Source: Haplosporangium gracile (lineage: Eukaryota > Mortierellomycota > Mortierellomycetes > Mortierellales > Mortierellaceae). From it: 50,296 nt of DNA. Location: contig JAAAUF010000077.1 of NCBI GenBank assembly GCA_015499985.1, positions 20,693 through 70,988 on the forward strand, read 5' to 3'. Below, in pieces: positions 1 through 10,895 of the stretch. Position 1 is the first letter of the stretch; the number at the start of each line of letters is the position of its first letter. A model generated the notes under the pieces. That model saw nothing but the letters and a program-made list of their open reading frames with translations. It had not been told where the DNA came from and made no database searches. The position numbers and the translations under genes are program-made.

Positions 1-309
1 AAAGACAGACAACAAACACCAAAAAAAAAAAAACGTAAACAACAACAACAACAACAGCAATAACGACAGAGCCCTGTTCGACTAGAGCCATCTCTCAACA
101 ACGAGGACCGTCTTCTTTGGCTCACGTTTAAAAAGGTAAAAAGAGAAAATGATATTTAGGAGGAAGGCGGTGTTGAAAACGAGGGAGACATGGTTGACAG
201 ACAAGGCATGAATGAAAGCAAGAAAAATTGGCGGTAAAACGAAACTTGGTGAACGTGTCGCCCACCCTTGCACAATAGAAAGACGGTGATGAACTTCATA
301 ATGACCTAC

Positions 310-422
310 ATTCGCATCAGCACCCGAGACGATAGAGCTCGAACCACCGCTACTGCTATTCTCAAGGCGACCGTTAGAATTGCTGTGACGGCGAGGCTGT
401 CGCACCTCTTCCTGATGTGGTC

Positions 423-454
<32 letters not shown>

Positions 455-789
455 AATAGTAACTGTTGGTCCTGCTGAATTGCTGTATCCTTCCTCTTGT
501 CGCCTGTAGAATCAATTGACTGATATCCAGCGCCGCTGTATTTCATGCTGCTGTAAGGTGCATGGTCGAGAGCAGCAGAAGCTGTGTTCTTGGAGGAGGA
601 AGTGAAAGTGGAGGCGGCGGCGAGGTGTCCGTTCCTACTTGAGGCTTGGATGGCTGGAAGATGGGTGGTTGATCGGGAGGCATGGGAGGACGAAATGGGA
701 GCGGAGAGTTTTGTCGGAAGAGGAGCAGCATTGGACTCAGACCGCCTCTGCCTGTCAGCACCTCCGCGGACGTAGTCCAGCATGGTCAT
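310..789 (-). CDS. Gln-rich protein of unknown function, first exon (partial gene)
   Basis: I do not recognise this gene. The exon begins at ATG 789, just downstream (on minus) of a long pyrimidine-rich leader, and encodes about 160 residues rich in Ser, Ala, Gln and Asn. These include a run of about ten Gln (CAA/CAG codons, near 421-460) and a Ser/Gly run. The frame stays open to a stop at 82, but the last 75 or so codons turn hydrophobic and AT-rich and read like translated intron. A plausible donor (GTAGGT, intron starting at 309) ends the exon in phase 0, so I place the boundary at 310 and expect later exons beyond the left edge. No domain is visible. Disordered, Gln-rich N-termini are common in fungal regulators, but that is only a hint. 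Confidence 0.5.
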
Positions 790-1730
790 GAGATTGGGCG
801 TATGTTGAGAATCCAGTGAAGGCGGATGCAGGAGGAGAAGGGAGGAAGAGGGATGGAGGAGTAGAGTTTATGGGTACACTCTGGAAGTGAGACTGCAGGA
901 GACTGTAAATAGGGTTTCTGCGTATGTTGGAGAGAGATGTCGACGTGTATATGTGTACGTTGGTATGGTTGATGGTGGCTGTATGAGCAGAGGAAGGGTG
1001 CGCGAAGAAAAGGAATAAGCAACAATCCCGGTGGATAGAGGGAACAGAAAGAAGGAGTGGAGGGAAAGAGCGAAAAGAGAGTAAAGAGAACAAGAGCAGC
1101 AAGAAGTGGAGGGAATAAAAAAGTGAGGACGAGAAGAGTGTGCAAGAAAAGAGTGAGTAGTGAGCCAGCCGCCAGAAAAAAAAAGCGAGACAAGACAAAG
1201 GACGTGGAAGTGTGAAATGAGCACAAAGAAGTACTTGATCATTCATCAATGATAATGAAGCGGTACGGTTTGCTTCAAGATGCACTCTAGGCAACCATCC
1301 AGTCTCTCACAATTCTGGTCCAGGTTGCAAAGAGGGATCAGAAAGAGAAGGGGGGCTGGTTCCTGCATGCCATCCTGCCGAGAAAAGTATCTCTCCAACA
1401 AATATCGATGGTGGAGTCTAAATTGAAAACTGGAATTATGTGGCCTGGCTCCGGCTGCAAGGGGCATATCGATCATCTCAGCACATGGCGTAAAAAAACT
1501 CCTTCGTCCTCCTCCTCCCAGCAATGCAATGCCTGTTCGTGTGTGTGATACAAAATAATAACATGCACAAGTGGTAACCATCTGCAAGGAAGTGCCACTG
1601 AGTCCACATTCCCATGCTCGTACACACTTTCACAAGCATTTCTTCCCTACTTATCCACATCCAAGTTCCAGCTCCTTTCTACTCAATTTGAAAATTTAGA
1701 TTTTTTAATAATGAAGCTTGCTCTAATGTT
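790..1730. other. Intergenic region with pyrimidine-rich leader on minus strand
   Basis: No convincing gene. From about 790 to 1200 the minus strand is strongly pyrimidine-rich (CTC/TTC runs), which fits the promoter and 5' leader of the Gln-rich gene. The open frames here are products of that base bias. 1250-1730 holds nothing recognisable apart from the 3' flank of the small gene that ends at 1731. Confidence 0.5.
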
Positions 1731-2202
1731 TTAGCTGGATTCGGGCGCCTCGGTTTGTCCCTCGGCAGAGTTGGCAAGGGCGGTGATTAACTCGGCATCG
1801 ATATCGCTGAGTCCAGGGATACCGACTCCCTGCTTCATCTCACTGACCATGTTGTGAAGCTTATTCCTCATTGTCATCTTCTCCTTATCCGTCAATGCTA
1901 TTCGAGTGTATTACCAATTGAGATTGTCGTTAGCACGTCAAGTAGACAGTCATAGCTATCCTTACATTTATGCTCACTGCAGTTGGAATCAAAGTGCCGC
2001 CAAGAAACGTACGGAGAATGGCATAGGTGCGAAGGGACAACTGGTTGGGGCTCGATTCGGGATCGATGGGGATGCAGACGGGATCGGGGGCGTCGGTTCT
2101 GAATGCCATGGGGGTGTCGAGGGAGAGAACAAAGTCATACGCCTCCTGAACTGTGAGAAACTCGATGACCTCTCTTGAGGTGTTGATGAGACGGATGGAC
2201 AT
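1731..2202 (-). CDS. Small conserved-looking protein, two exons, function unknown
   Basis: Exon 1 runs 2202-2013 from ATG (MSIRLINTSREV...) and exon 2 runs 1897-1731, ending in TAA. The 115-bp intron has a GTACGT donor, a TGCTAAC branch-like site and an AATAG acceptor. This donor is in phase 1 and restores the frame; the nearby GTAAGG donor would give an immediate stop. The product is about 118 residues: an acidic/polar N-terminal half (AYDFVLSLDTPMAF, then a Pro/Asp-rich stretch) and a helical C-terminal half with LTDKEKMTMRNKLHNMV and a Ser/Glu tail. There is no signal peptide or membrane segment. I do not recognise the family. The regular codon pattern in both exons and the clean intron argue for a real gene. 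Confidence 0.55.
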
Positions 2203-3143
2203 TGCGTTTTGTAGTTAATGGCTTGGACAGAGGTGTGTTGATCACCGCCTAGGCATCCTTTTTTCTTTTTTTTTTTTTTTTTTTTTGCTGTTTTCGGACG
2301 CAAGTCACATCGAGACGATGGACGCCACCAATTCCTCTTCTCTCTTCTCGCGTGGAGTGTGAGGCGCACTTGCTCTCTTTTCGCCTGGCCCACATATTTG
2401 CCTGCAATCAAGCAAAGCACTGTCGGTGGACACCGATCACTGCAAGAATATGGGTTATTATTGCTCAACACAGAGGCGTGATAAATGGCCATTCCCACCA
2501 GGGGTAGTCCAGACAGGCTTTTCCAAAGGCATATTTTGGTTACACGACTTCTTTTTTTCAATTATTGCATTTGGGTGCGGTCGGCTTTGTCAGATGTGTC
2601 CATGAAAACAAGAGAGAGAAAAACCCTTTTTTGACTGGATGCGCCCTCCCTCTTCCTCTCTCCCTCCCCCGCTCTCTTTTCACACTGCTGTTGTCGCACT
2701 CTCCTTCACCTTTCTCTTCTTCCTTTCTCTTTACTCCCTTCCACCCTTTCCTTGTCATTCTTCTCCCCCGTCATCATCCTCTTCTCACCCTCCCATCCTC
2801 ATCCTCATCTCTTACACCCGATACCCCTCCTTCTACTACCACCACACTTGTAAGCAAATAACAACCTTACGGTCCACTTACCCATTTTGCTTGGTCCGAT
2901 CGAGACACGAGACATCAAAAACACGACTCTTGCACACCTTTTCTTCTTCTGCTTTTTCATTCAGTCCGACATCTCTTTTGTAACGCCTGCTTTCGTTTTT
3001 TCTCCTCCCTTTTTGTAGTCTCTCTTTCATAGTCCGCAGGCAACTGAAGCAGCGTAAAAAGGCATAAAGGAAGCGACCGACACGACAATAGACAGACAGA
3101 GCAGAGTAACAAGACACTGCCACTACTTCCACCTGCGACCATA
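2203..3143. other. Intergenic region between divergent genes
   Basis: Holds a T run at about 2260-2286, then strongly CT-rich sequence from 2640 to 2860 on plus, followed by the leader of the gene starting at 3144. The two genes are divergent, so promoters for both should lie here. I see no gene in it. Confidence 0.45.
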
Positions 3144-5038
3144 ATGGACGACCACCCACAGAGACAGGTGCATTTGCCGCACCCTTCTTCCTCGAGGCTC
3201 GACCACCCGCCTCACCACCCCCATTTCCAAGCCCACTATCGCCATCAGCAAGACATCCATGGACCCCTTTCCGCCAGTGTGGTTGAAGGCCGACGTGCCT
3301 TCCCCTTCCACTCATCTCTGCGCTCGACTCCCATGTCCTTCTCCACCCCCGCCCCTCCCTCGGCCAATCTATCAGTGGCGGACATTCTAGACAAATACCA
3401 GGATGCCAACAGCGATTTCTTGGCCTCTATCCTCAATGCCAAAGCCAAGGAGGACGAGGTAAAATTGGCTGCTCCTTGTTGCTCTTTTATGTGCGCAAAT
3501 GACCTTTTAGATCCGCTCTTTTCCCATAATCTTTTTTTTCTTCTTTTGGGACAAAGAGATAAGCTGCTGCAAAAGGGAGCCACAGTAGAATAGAGCCAAC
3601 GCCAAAATCCGTAGTCTATTTGTCTCTGTCATCCCCTTTTCTCACCACTCACTCCTCTTGCGTGCAAGGACGAGGCCGTAACACTTCTGACGAATCCTCA
3701 ATTGATCCCATCACTGCAATAGAGAAAGGCCGAAGAGGAACGATACAAGACTGAGCAGATAAAACTCCAGTCAAAGCAACTCGAGTTGGAGCTTGCCAAG
3801 GAGAAGCGCCGAGGAGGATCTCCTTCTGCAGGTACCGACAAAACAAAAAAAAACAACCCTCACTCGACTTGCCATGTGTGCAAAAAGGGGTCCAAGCAAA
3901 GAGTAGACAAAAACGGGCAATTTAAACTAACCCATGTCTGTTTATGCTATGAATAGCTCGACCCGGCTACGCTTCAGAATCATCAACAGGACACTATCCT
4001 CCATCGTCTAACTCGTACTACAGCAGCTCCAGCGGTAACAACAATAACAGCAACGGCAGCAGCAACAACAACCACCCTTACTCGCCATACCCTTCAGGAG
4101 ATGGCACAAGGTCGCATCAGCCCAATGGCGGTAGTATCCACCGCGATCATCACAACGCTCATGGACCCCAGGATACTCAGGACTATGCTCCATCACCTGT
4201 TCGCCAGGATATGCACATGCTCCCAAGTCCTCAGAGTCGACCCCCCGTCCTCAAGATCAACACCTCCGTGCGCCAGTACGTGCCTCAGCCACACTCATCC
4301 CAGCGCTTGCCTCCTTCGCCCCGCGCAACCCTGCCGCCGTTGCCTACAACAGCCCCCGCAAAGAGCAGCGGACGACACTACAACCTGCCATTATTATCGA
4401 CATCATCCGCACAGTCGTCGCCTATTGGAGTGGTTGACTATCAATCACATATCCCACCCCCTGTCACCCCTAAGGACGATCTCTCTCCAACTTCGGCACT
4501 TTCGCCCACGCAGTCCCATAACATGAAGCGCAAGTCAATCCACCATGATGCCGTCATGGATGCTGTCCGTGCAAAGGTTTTCAGGAACGCATCAGCATCG
4601 GCTGCATCTGGACAGAACCAGCAGAAGAAATCAACATCCAACGACTCGGAGCGTGAATCAACCCGCAGAAAGATTCATCACGGACCTACTTCTCCTGAGG
4701 CAACCAAGAGACCTACTGAGCTGCCGCAACCCGTACCAGCACCACTATCATCAGATCCCAAGCAACAGCAGCAGCAGGACGAGTACCGACCCGTGAAGCT
4801 GGAGGGCCCTCTGCTCTCTTCGTTGCCATTGACAATCTCTCCTCACTCGCCTTCACCCGGAAACGTGGACAATAGAGATTCCAACCATGGCGCTAACCGA
4901 TCGGGATCAGGGTCCCCAACCTCTGCGAACGCTTCTTCTAACACTCGTCGTTCATCCAACAACAACAAGTCTCGATCTTCTCTCTCAGGCCCTACAAGTG
5001 CAGAGGGAAGAGAGACTATCGAAGGAACATTCAGTTAA
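3144..5038 (+). CDS. Ser/Pro-rich protein with N-terminal charged coiled coil, putative regulator
   Basis: Three exons: 3144-3458, 3723-3831 and 3957-5038, giving about 501 residues. Introns are GTAAAA..ATAG (264 bp) and GTACCG..ATAG (125 bp), and the phases fit. Residues 65-140 hold the only ordered-looking part: a segment beginning VADILDKYQDANSDFL, then a Lys/Glu-rich heptad helix (KAEEERYKTEQIKLQSKQLE) crossing the first splice junction. The rest is Ser, Asn, Pro and His-rich, with a basic stretch near NMKRKSIHHD and a short Gln run. A leucine/charged coil followed by a long disordered tail resembles fungal transcription cofactors, but no DNA-binding domain is visible, so function is inference only. 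The gene ends 199 bp from the convergent PPR gene. Confidence 0.75.
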
Positions 5039-5237
5039 CTTTGCTTTTCGTTTTCCTGTTTGCATCACATCTACATACATACATACCTCTCACACTTCCA
5101 CTTACGACCCCCTTTTGTCCAATCTCAGGACTTTGACATGTTCATGAACATTTTCATACGCCTTTCACAACTTTCATGAAAAAAGAAAAAGCCAGTAAAA
5201 CAATGCAAAAAATTTGGTCATAACACTTTGCTCTTTT

Positions 5238-7955
5238 TTATTGCCAATGTGTGGGCTCAGCTGACTCCGAAGGTTCAGCGGCAGCGGTAGTAGGGGTCTC
5301 AGGAGCAGAATTGTGGATCGCTTTTGATTTCGCCATTTGAGCATAGGTGGTCCTGTTGGCGTAGGCCCGGTACCAATGCTCAAAGTCTTGGAGATCGATA
5401 TTGGTAGAGTTATCACCGTCTGTGCTTGCTCGTGCAGAACCTGCCAACGGACTTTTTGAGAACAGATCCACGAGGTCGCCGCCCATCTCCAACTTTGCTA
5501 TTTCGAACCGGTCCGGCTTCTGTGAGCGATCATTTGCCGATCGCCGTGCCGATATGGTGGCGGCGGTAGTAGTCTCGGTACTGGTATTCTCGACAGTGGC
5601 GGCGGTGTCTGCACTAGGATCCCTGGTGGCCAATTTCTCCATAATGTCGATCAAGCCTCGAGTCCGCCGCATCTGGACGGTCATCTTTGAGAGCCCGTTC
5701 CGGTCGTCCTTCAAGCCAGGTCCTCGACGTTCCAGCTCCTGTATAGCCCAGGAGACGACAATGGCAGTCATTTTGGGGGTCGGCTTCAAGGCATAGTGAT
5801 CCACCAGAGCACGCAGCGCGACCGTCGCGCCAACATAATCGTCCTGTGACAGGAACGCCCGCAAGATATTTGAGTAAAGAGATGAGGTAGGCCGGATTCC
5901 GACAATGACCATGTCGCGGAAAAGAGACCTGGCGTCCAGTGTTTGAGTTGTCGACATCGCCTGCTTGAACTGGAAGGGTTGTGGGAGGCGAGGTGGGTAT
6001 AATGAGTCCTGCAGCAACGGAGGTGGCGCAAGGGGTGTTGTTTGTGTCTCGATTATTTGGCTGCTCTCGTTCTCTAATATGATCGAATGCTGTTCCAAGT
6101 AGTCGCTTCGGACTCGGCCAATAGGTTCGCTGATCTTGCGCAGGAAGTCCATATTGCTGTAGTTGTCCAGTGACGATCCGCCTCCCTCACGTCCCTCGGC
6201 GCCCTCCAGCATGGCTTTGTCGTTGTGGAAGACGGCATTGAACATACACGAGAACGAAAAGTGATCGAGGCCGATGGTCGGATCCTGAAGCATGGTCTTG
6301 TAGAGCTGCAGAGTACGACGGTTCATTCTGGCCTGCTCGTAGGAAAGAAGGAGAATATTGCAGATGGCTAGATCGGGACCAATACCGTCTTGGATAAATT
6401 GACGGAACAACGCCTCGGTCTCACGAGGCATCCTCTGTCGGGTATAAGATCGCATGAGCAGCAGGTATGACAGTCGATCCGGACGAACGCCCAAAGTCCT
6501 CATCTTATAGAACCACTCGACAGCCTTTTCCATGTCCTGCTGACGGGTATAACAGTGGAGAATCTCGTTGTATTCCAGTGTACTCGGCTGGAATCCATGT
6601 TTGCGCATCAGACGGTGAACCAGGATAGCTCCATCGCCATCGCCCTTTTTGGAAAAGTTGAACAGGATAGAGTCTAACATGCTCTTGTTGTAGATCGCCC
6701 GGTCGCTCCTCGAGATCTTGTCGTTGATAGCTTCCAGAAACTGGCTCCGTTCTTCCGGATATGTAATCTCAGCCACGGCTAGGCTGAGCATCAAGTTGAG
6801 CGACTCGATGTCAGTCTCGATCCCGAATCCTGGCATAGAGTCGTAAACCTCCTGAGCAAATTGACTCTCACGGACGGCGACGCATGCTCGAAGTATCCCG
6901 TTGACAGTCCCGATCTCCTCCAATGCGCCATCCTGGGTGAGCGCTCTCCAGAACGACCTGGCCTCTGACGTCTGCCTCTTCAAAAGGTACTGCTGTATCA
7001 AATATCCAAGGGTGTACTCGCTCGGCTTGACCTGAAGCCTCGACATTGAGTCCCGAATCGTCTCGACTGCTTGATCAAGTTGTCCGAGGCCTCCCCAGGC
7101 ACGGACAGCATGGTTGAGCAAGATGGGGTCAAGCTTGTTCTTGGAAGAGAGCACACGATCGAGCTCCTCTAAACTCTCGTCATACCGCCGCAATTGGTTC
7201 AAGGCCGACATCAGATCGCTGCTGTCCCATCTCGTAAGGTGGTGGGTAATTGAACGCTTGTCATCCAGTAAAGTGACGACCCTTGCGGCCCATCGCTCCT
7301 CAACCATCCGCCTAGTTAATACTGCGTCTGTTCGTCGATATGTAACCCCAGCTGCTTTTGATGTCGTTGCTGGTCTCGTGAAAGATGAAGGTGTAGCGAA
7401 GTCCTTAAAGTAGACCACGAGAAGTCGCCACACCTCGGGTGAGAGGTATTCCAGATCCTGGCGTACTTCACGAATGGACTCATACGCGGACCAAATGTCC
7501 TCCTGATTCTCCTCATGAAGCGCGAGATACAGTTTTGTAAAGCGTTCAAGTCTCTGTTGGCCCGAGATACTGGTAAAGTCGATTGGATTGTCCTTGGTGT
7601 TGAATGGAGTGAGGTGTCGAATCACGAGGCGGATCTTGCGGATGTTGGATGTTGCAAGCTCTTGTGGGACGAGGGGAGGTTTGGTCTTGAAGAATTCCCG
7701 ACGGCGGTTAGAGGCAACGGGTTGTACTGCAATGGTGTGAGGTTGTTTTGTCGAAGGCGAGGCTGCCGTTGGCCTTGTCGAAGTGTGTGATGGATTAGGC
7801 TTGGGCGCAGGGGAAGAGGAGAATTGCGATATGAAACGGGACCGTTGGAGGAAGGCCGCGCGAGGGATAGTATGAGTGAATTGACAAGGACAGAGGGTGA
7901 ATACGGTGGAGCTGCTCCCGTTCCATTGTGACAGTAATCGTGCTCCACGCTGCAT
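5238..7955 (-). CDS. Mitochondrial pentatricopeptide repeat (PPR) protein
   Basis: Single-exon gene of about 905 residues. The frame is open further upstream, but ATG 7955 (MQRGARLLSQW...) is preferred. It opens an Arg/Ser/Thr-rich, acid-poor N-terminus typical of a mitochondrial presequence (QRSRFISQFSSSP), and the upstream extension is low complexity. From about residue 250 to 640 there are repeated 35-residue helical hairpins with PPR signatures, for example LEYNEILHCYTRQQDMEKAV, then VRPDRLSYLLLMRSYTRQRM and IGPDLAICNILLLSYEQARM. A Thr/Ala-rich linker follows near the C-terminus. Fungal PPR proteins bind organelle transcripts and act in mitochondrial RNA maturation, stability or translation; the specific target cannot be told. 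It lies head to head with a second PPR gene. Confidence 0.88.
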   Translation of the reverse strand: MQRGARLLSQWNGSSSTVFTLCPCQFTHTIPRAAFLQRSRFISQFSSSPAPKPNPSHTSTRPTAASPSTKQPHTIAVQPVASNRRREFFKTKPPLVPQELATSNIRKIRLVIRHLTPFNTKDNPIDFTSISGQQRLERFTKLYLALHEENQEDIWSAYESIREVRQDLEYLSPEVWRLLVVYFKDFATPSSFTRPATTSKAAGVTYRRTDAVLTRRMVEERWAARVVTLLDDKRSITHHLTRWDSSDLMSALNQLRRYDESLEELDRVLSSKNKLDPILLNHAVRAWGGLGQLDQAVETIRDSMSRLQVKPSEYTLGYLIQQYLLKRQTSEARSFWRALTQDGALEEIGTVNGILRACVAVRESQFAQEVYDSMPGFGIETDIESLNLMLSLAVAEITYPEERSQFLEAINDKISRSDRAIYNKSMLDSILFNFSKKGDGDGAILVHRLMRKHGFQPSTLEYNEILHCYTRQQDMEKAVEWFYKMRTLGVRPDRLSYLLLMRSYTRQRMPRETEALFRQFIQDGIGPDLAICNILLLSYEQARMNRRTLQLYKTMLQDPTIGLDHFSFSCMFNAVFHNDKAMLEGAEGREGGGSSLDNYSNMDFLRKISEPIGRVRSDYLEQHSIILENESSQIIETQTTPLAPPPLLQDSLYPPRLPQPFQFKQAMSTTQTLDARSLFRDMVIVGIRPTSSLYSNILRAFLSQDDYVGATVALRALVDHYALKPTPKMTAIVVSWAIQELERRGPGLKDDRNGLSKMTVQMRRTRGLIDIMEKLATRDPSADTAATVENTSTETTTAATISARRSANDRSQKPDRFEIAKLEMGGDLVDLFSKSPLAGSARASTDGDNSTNIDLQDFEHWYRAYANRTTYAQMAKSKAIHNSAPETPTTAAAEPSESAEPTHWQ

Positions 7956-8195
7956 AGTGGTGAATGGGTGAATGGTTAAAGGTAGAGTTGGGGGTGTAAG
8001 TATTGAAGGTGTTGGGTTTTGAGTTTTTCTTTTTTTTGCCTTCTTTGAACGACCGCGTTTGGAAATATTTGTGAGCCACAGAAGGCAGTAAACAGCTGCA
8101 AGGCAGTCACATTTGGAGTTGATGGAGTTGATCAACTACATGATCTGATCGTCGACTCCTGCTTCTGTGCACAGCCTCGCCATCGACAGTCAAGC
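7956..8195. promoter_or_regulatory. Short shared region between two divergent PPR genes
   Basis: These 240 bp separate the start codons of two divergently transcribed mitochondrial PPR genes, so both promoters and 5' leaders must fit here or overlap the neighbouring transcripts. No TATA-like element or known motif was identified by eye; the region is inferred from gene layout. Confidence 0.5.
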
Positions 8196-10222
8196 ATGTT
8201 TATACCACGGAATCGACTCTGCGAGATTGTCCACTCAGGAATCCAGAATAGAGTTGCATCCATCACAATAACAATCAGACACGCACCAATATGTCTTCGA
8301 CAGACATCTTCACTTCACACCTCCGGACCCCAGCCTTCAATACCAACATCCCACACCTCCTTAATATCCAGCAGCAGCAGCAGGCCACAACATAGAATAC
8401 CAGGTGCTACCACCCGGGGTATCATTACAGGCACATATCCATCGACACCCCTCAACAAATACAACCGCAAGCTGATCACGCTCCTCCAGGAACCCCAGAT
8501 GTGTCTTCCTATCTTTGACAAGTGCCGAGAGATCCAGGAACTCAACCTCAAACCCGACTTGACGACTTATACTGTACTCTTGGAGGCGCACGAGCGGAAT
8601 AATGATCTAGATAGTATCATGAAGACGTTGGAGGAAATGGAACTTGTGGGGATTTCACCCAGCATTTCGGCCTTCAACATTGCTCTCAGGGTATGTTCTT
8701 GGGCCTTCGTTCTGAAAATCAAAAAAATGAATTTTTTTCAAATATACGAACGAGCAAGTCAACAATTGGGATGAACGAACAAGTAAGCTAACACTTGGAA
8801 TGAAATCAATTGAGTGTTTTTCTAGGCTGCAGGAACAAACGGAGATACTGTTATGCTGGAGAAGATTACAGCTCTCATTCACAAGGCGGGACTGAAGATG
8901 AACATCAACTCGTACGAGATCATCATCCAGGGACTCTGCGCAAACTCGGAGCTGGAACATGCGCTAGATATTCTCGGAGATATGACTGTCTCTGTCGATG
9001 AGGAGGGTCAGCCGGACGAGAATGGACGGCCGACGATCGACGTTCGTCCTTCTCTCCAGTGCTTCGTGCCCATCATCCAACTTGCCCAGTCGCTCCACGA
9101 GACTGAGACAGCTTACCTGGTGTTGAAAATGGCCGAAGTTCAAGCGGGACTCTCCAGAATTCCAGCAGTCGTGTACACCGATCTCATGGCTAGAGCAGCT
9201 GACGACTATGTGGTAAGAAACGGCGCAATAATTTACTGATGAATGTGGCTATTCACAATAGTTGATTGTAACTAACAAACCATTTCTACTCTTTGAACTT
9301 TGTATTCATGTAGCTGCCTGCAGTTGAATACTGCTGGAAGAAGGGGGTCAAGGAGTTGGGGGCTTGTCCGGATGAGGGCTCCTGCATGCTGGTCCTGAAC
9401 TGCGCTGCACACGAAAAGGCGCCACAACTCTCGGCCGAGGTCATCCAGTACATGGGCGAGAATGACATGGATTTCCAGGAATACCACTTTGCTCCTCTGC
9501 TGCAAGCTTTCTCGCTAGCTGGAAAGTACAAGTCGGCATTCAATGTACTTTCGATCATGAGGACGTCAGGAATGAAGCCAACAATTTTGACCGCCACCAG
9601 TCTACTCAAGGTTCTAGACGAACAGGGCAACATTGACGACGCGTACATCTGTATGAGGGAGATGCATCAAGAGGGCAAGGCCATCGATGTGGTTGCATTT
9701 AATGTCTTGATTGAGGCCTGTGGGCGGGCAAAGAACTTGACGCAGGCAATGTCCATCTTTGATGCGGCGGCATCTTTGAGCATCGAACCCGACACGGATA
9801 CCTACAATGCGTTGCTGACAGGATGCATCACGGACAGGAACATGAGCGAAGGCAAGAATGTGATTATGATGATGCAAAGAAGAGGAGTCGATCCCAATGT
9901 GGATACGTACCAGTCGTTAATCAGCCTGTGCCTGACTCAGATCAACTATGAGGACGCGTTCATGTATTTGGAGGAGATGAAGAGCCACGATGTCATCCCA
10001 TCCGAGTCGATCTATACAAGTCTTGTGCGGAAGCTGGCCCGTGAGAACGACCCGCGTATCAAGTACGCGGTCGAGGAGATGGAGTCGTTTGGGTATGTCG
10101 TCGGACCCAACTTGAAGGAGTACATTGATACGGGCGGACTGAGCAACCTCGAGGAGTCTGAGCGGAGGAAACAGATCCGTGTCGCTCAGCGTCGCCGCAG
10201 TGGCAACCGGCCGCACTTTTAG
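8196..10222 (+). CDS. Mitochondrial pentatricopeptide repeat (PPR) protein
   Basis: Three exons: 8196-8690, 8826-9212 and 9314-10222, all phase 0, about 596 residues. Introns are 135 and 101 bp with GTATGT/GTAAGA donors and TAG acceptors. The N-terminus is rich in Arg, Ser, Thr and Ile and low in acidic residues (for example SITITIRHAPICLRQTSSLH), consistent with mitochondrial import. PPR hairpins start near residue 105 (LKPDLTTYTVLLEAHERNND) and are clearest in exon 3: GMKPTILTATSLLKVLDEQG, then AIDVVAFNVLIEACGRAKNL, IEPDTDTYNALLTGC and VDPNVDTYQSLISLC. The C-terminus is basic (RRKQIRVAQRRRSGNRPHF). The likely role is mitochondrial RNA metabolism; I cannot assign it to a named yeast factor. 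It is divergent from the PPR gene at 5238-7955. Confidence 0.88.
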
Positions 10223-10895
10223 ATGCGCCCTCCTTTGTAGCAACAGCAACAGCAACCACACCTACAGCATTTTTTTAGACAGCATTAAAATAAGTTTTGT
10301 GGATTTATGCCAGCCCCACGATTTCCTTTTCAAGGCGAGCCCGCACAGTCACACATGCTCCTTCCTTTTTTCGTTTGACTTCTCTCTCTCGTTTCGTTGC
10401 TCCTCTTCCTTCCTGTCCTCTCCCTTTCCCTCACTGTCGTCGCCAAGGCGCATTTCCCTCCCGCTGTTGTTCATAATCCATCATACCTCCAAAACATCCA
10501 CCCTCAGCGTCATACTTAACTAACCTCTCGCCACTCTTCCTTCTTCTTGTTCTCGATAACAACAACTCACTCACGCTCTCTTTCTTTTCCCATTGTCACT
10601 TTTATTCACAAAAAGACAAAAAAAAACAAACAAGAAAAGGGACACAGCTACGCCTTCGCCATTCAAGTCAGTGTTGTCCCTCTCTTTGCCTTCACTCCAT
10701 CGCCCTTTTCTACGCCACCAGTCGAATCAAAAACACACACGTACGCATACGCCCACGAATACTCTGCCTTCACTTTCAAGCACCCTTCGCCTTCAGTCTC
10801 ACAAAACGCACGCTACCACCACTTCGACCACCAACAACAAAACACACACATCCACCTTCAAAGCGTATAACATCGACGCTTGCTAGTCTTTCACA
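10223..10895 (+). promoter_or_regulatory. Promoter and long pyrimidine-rich leader of ATG2
   Basis: The stretch between the PPR stop and the ATG2 start has CT-rich blocks (about 10340-10460 and 10530-10600), an A run near 10615 and AC/CA-rich sequence up to the ATG at 10896. It looks like the promoter and 5' leader of ATG2. No discrete regulatory motif is identified, and open frames in it are composition artefacts. Confidence 0.5.

Noticed and set aside
755..1294. Several long overlapping minus-strand open frames
   Set aside because: They arise from pyrimidine-biased leader sequence (Ser, Leu, Phe, Pro-rich products) with no consistent codon pattern or start context.
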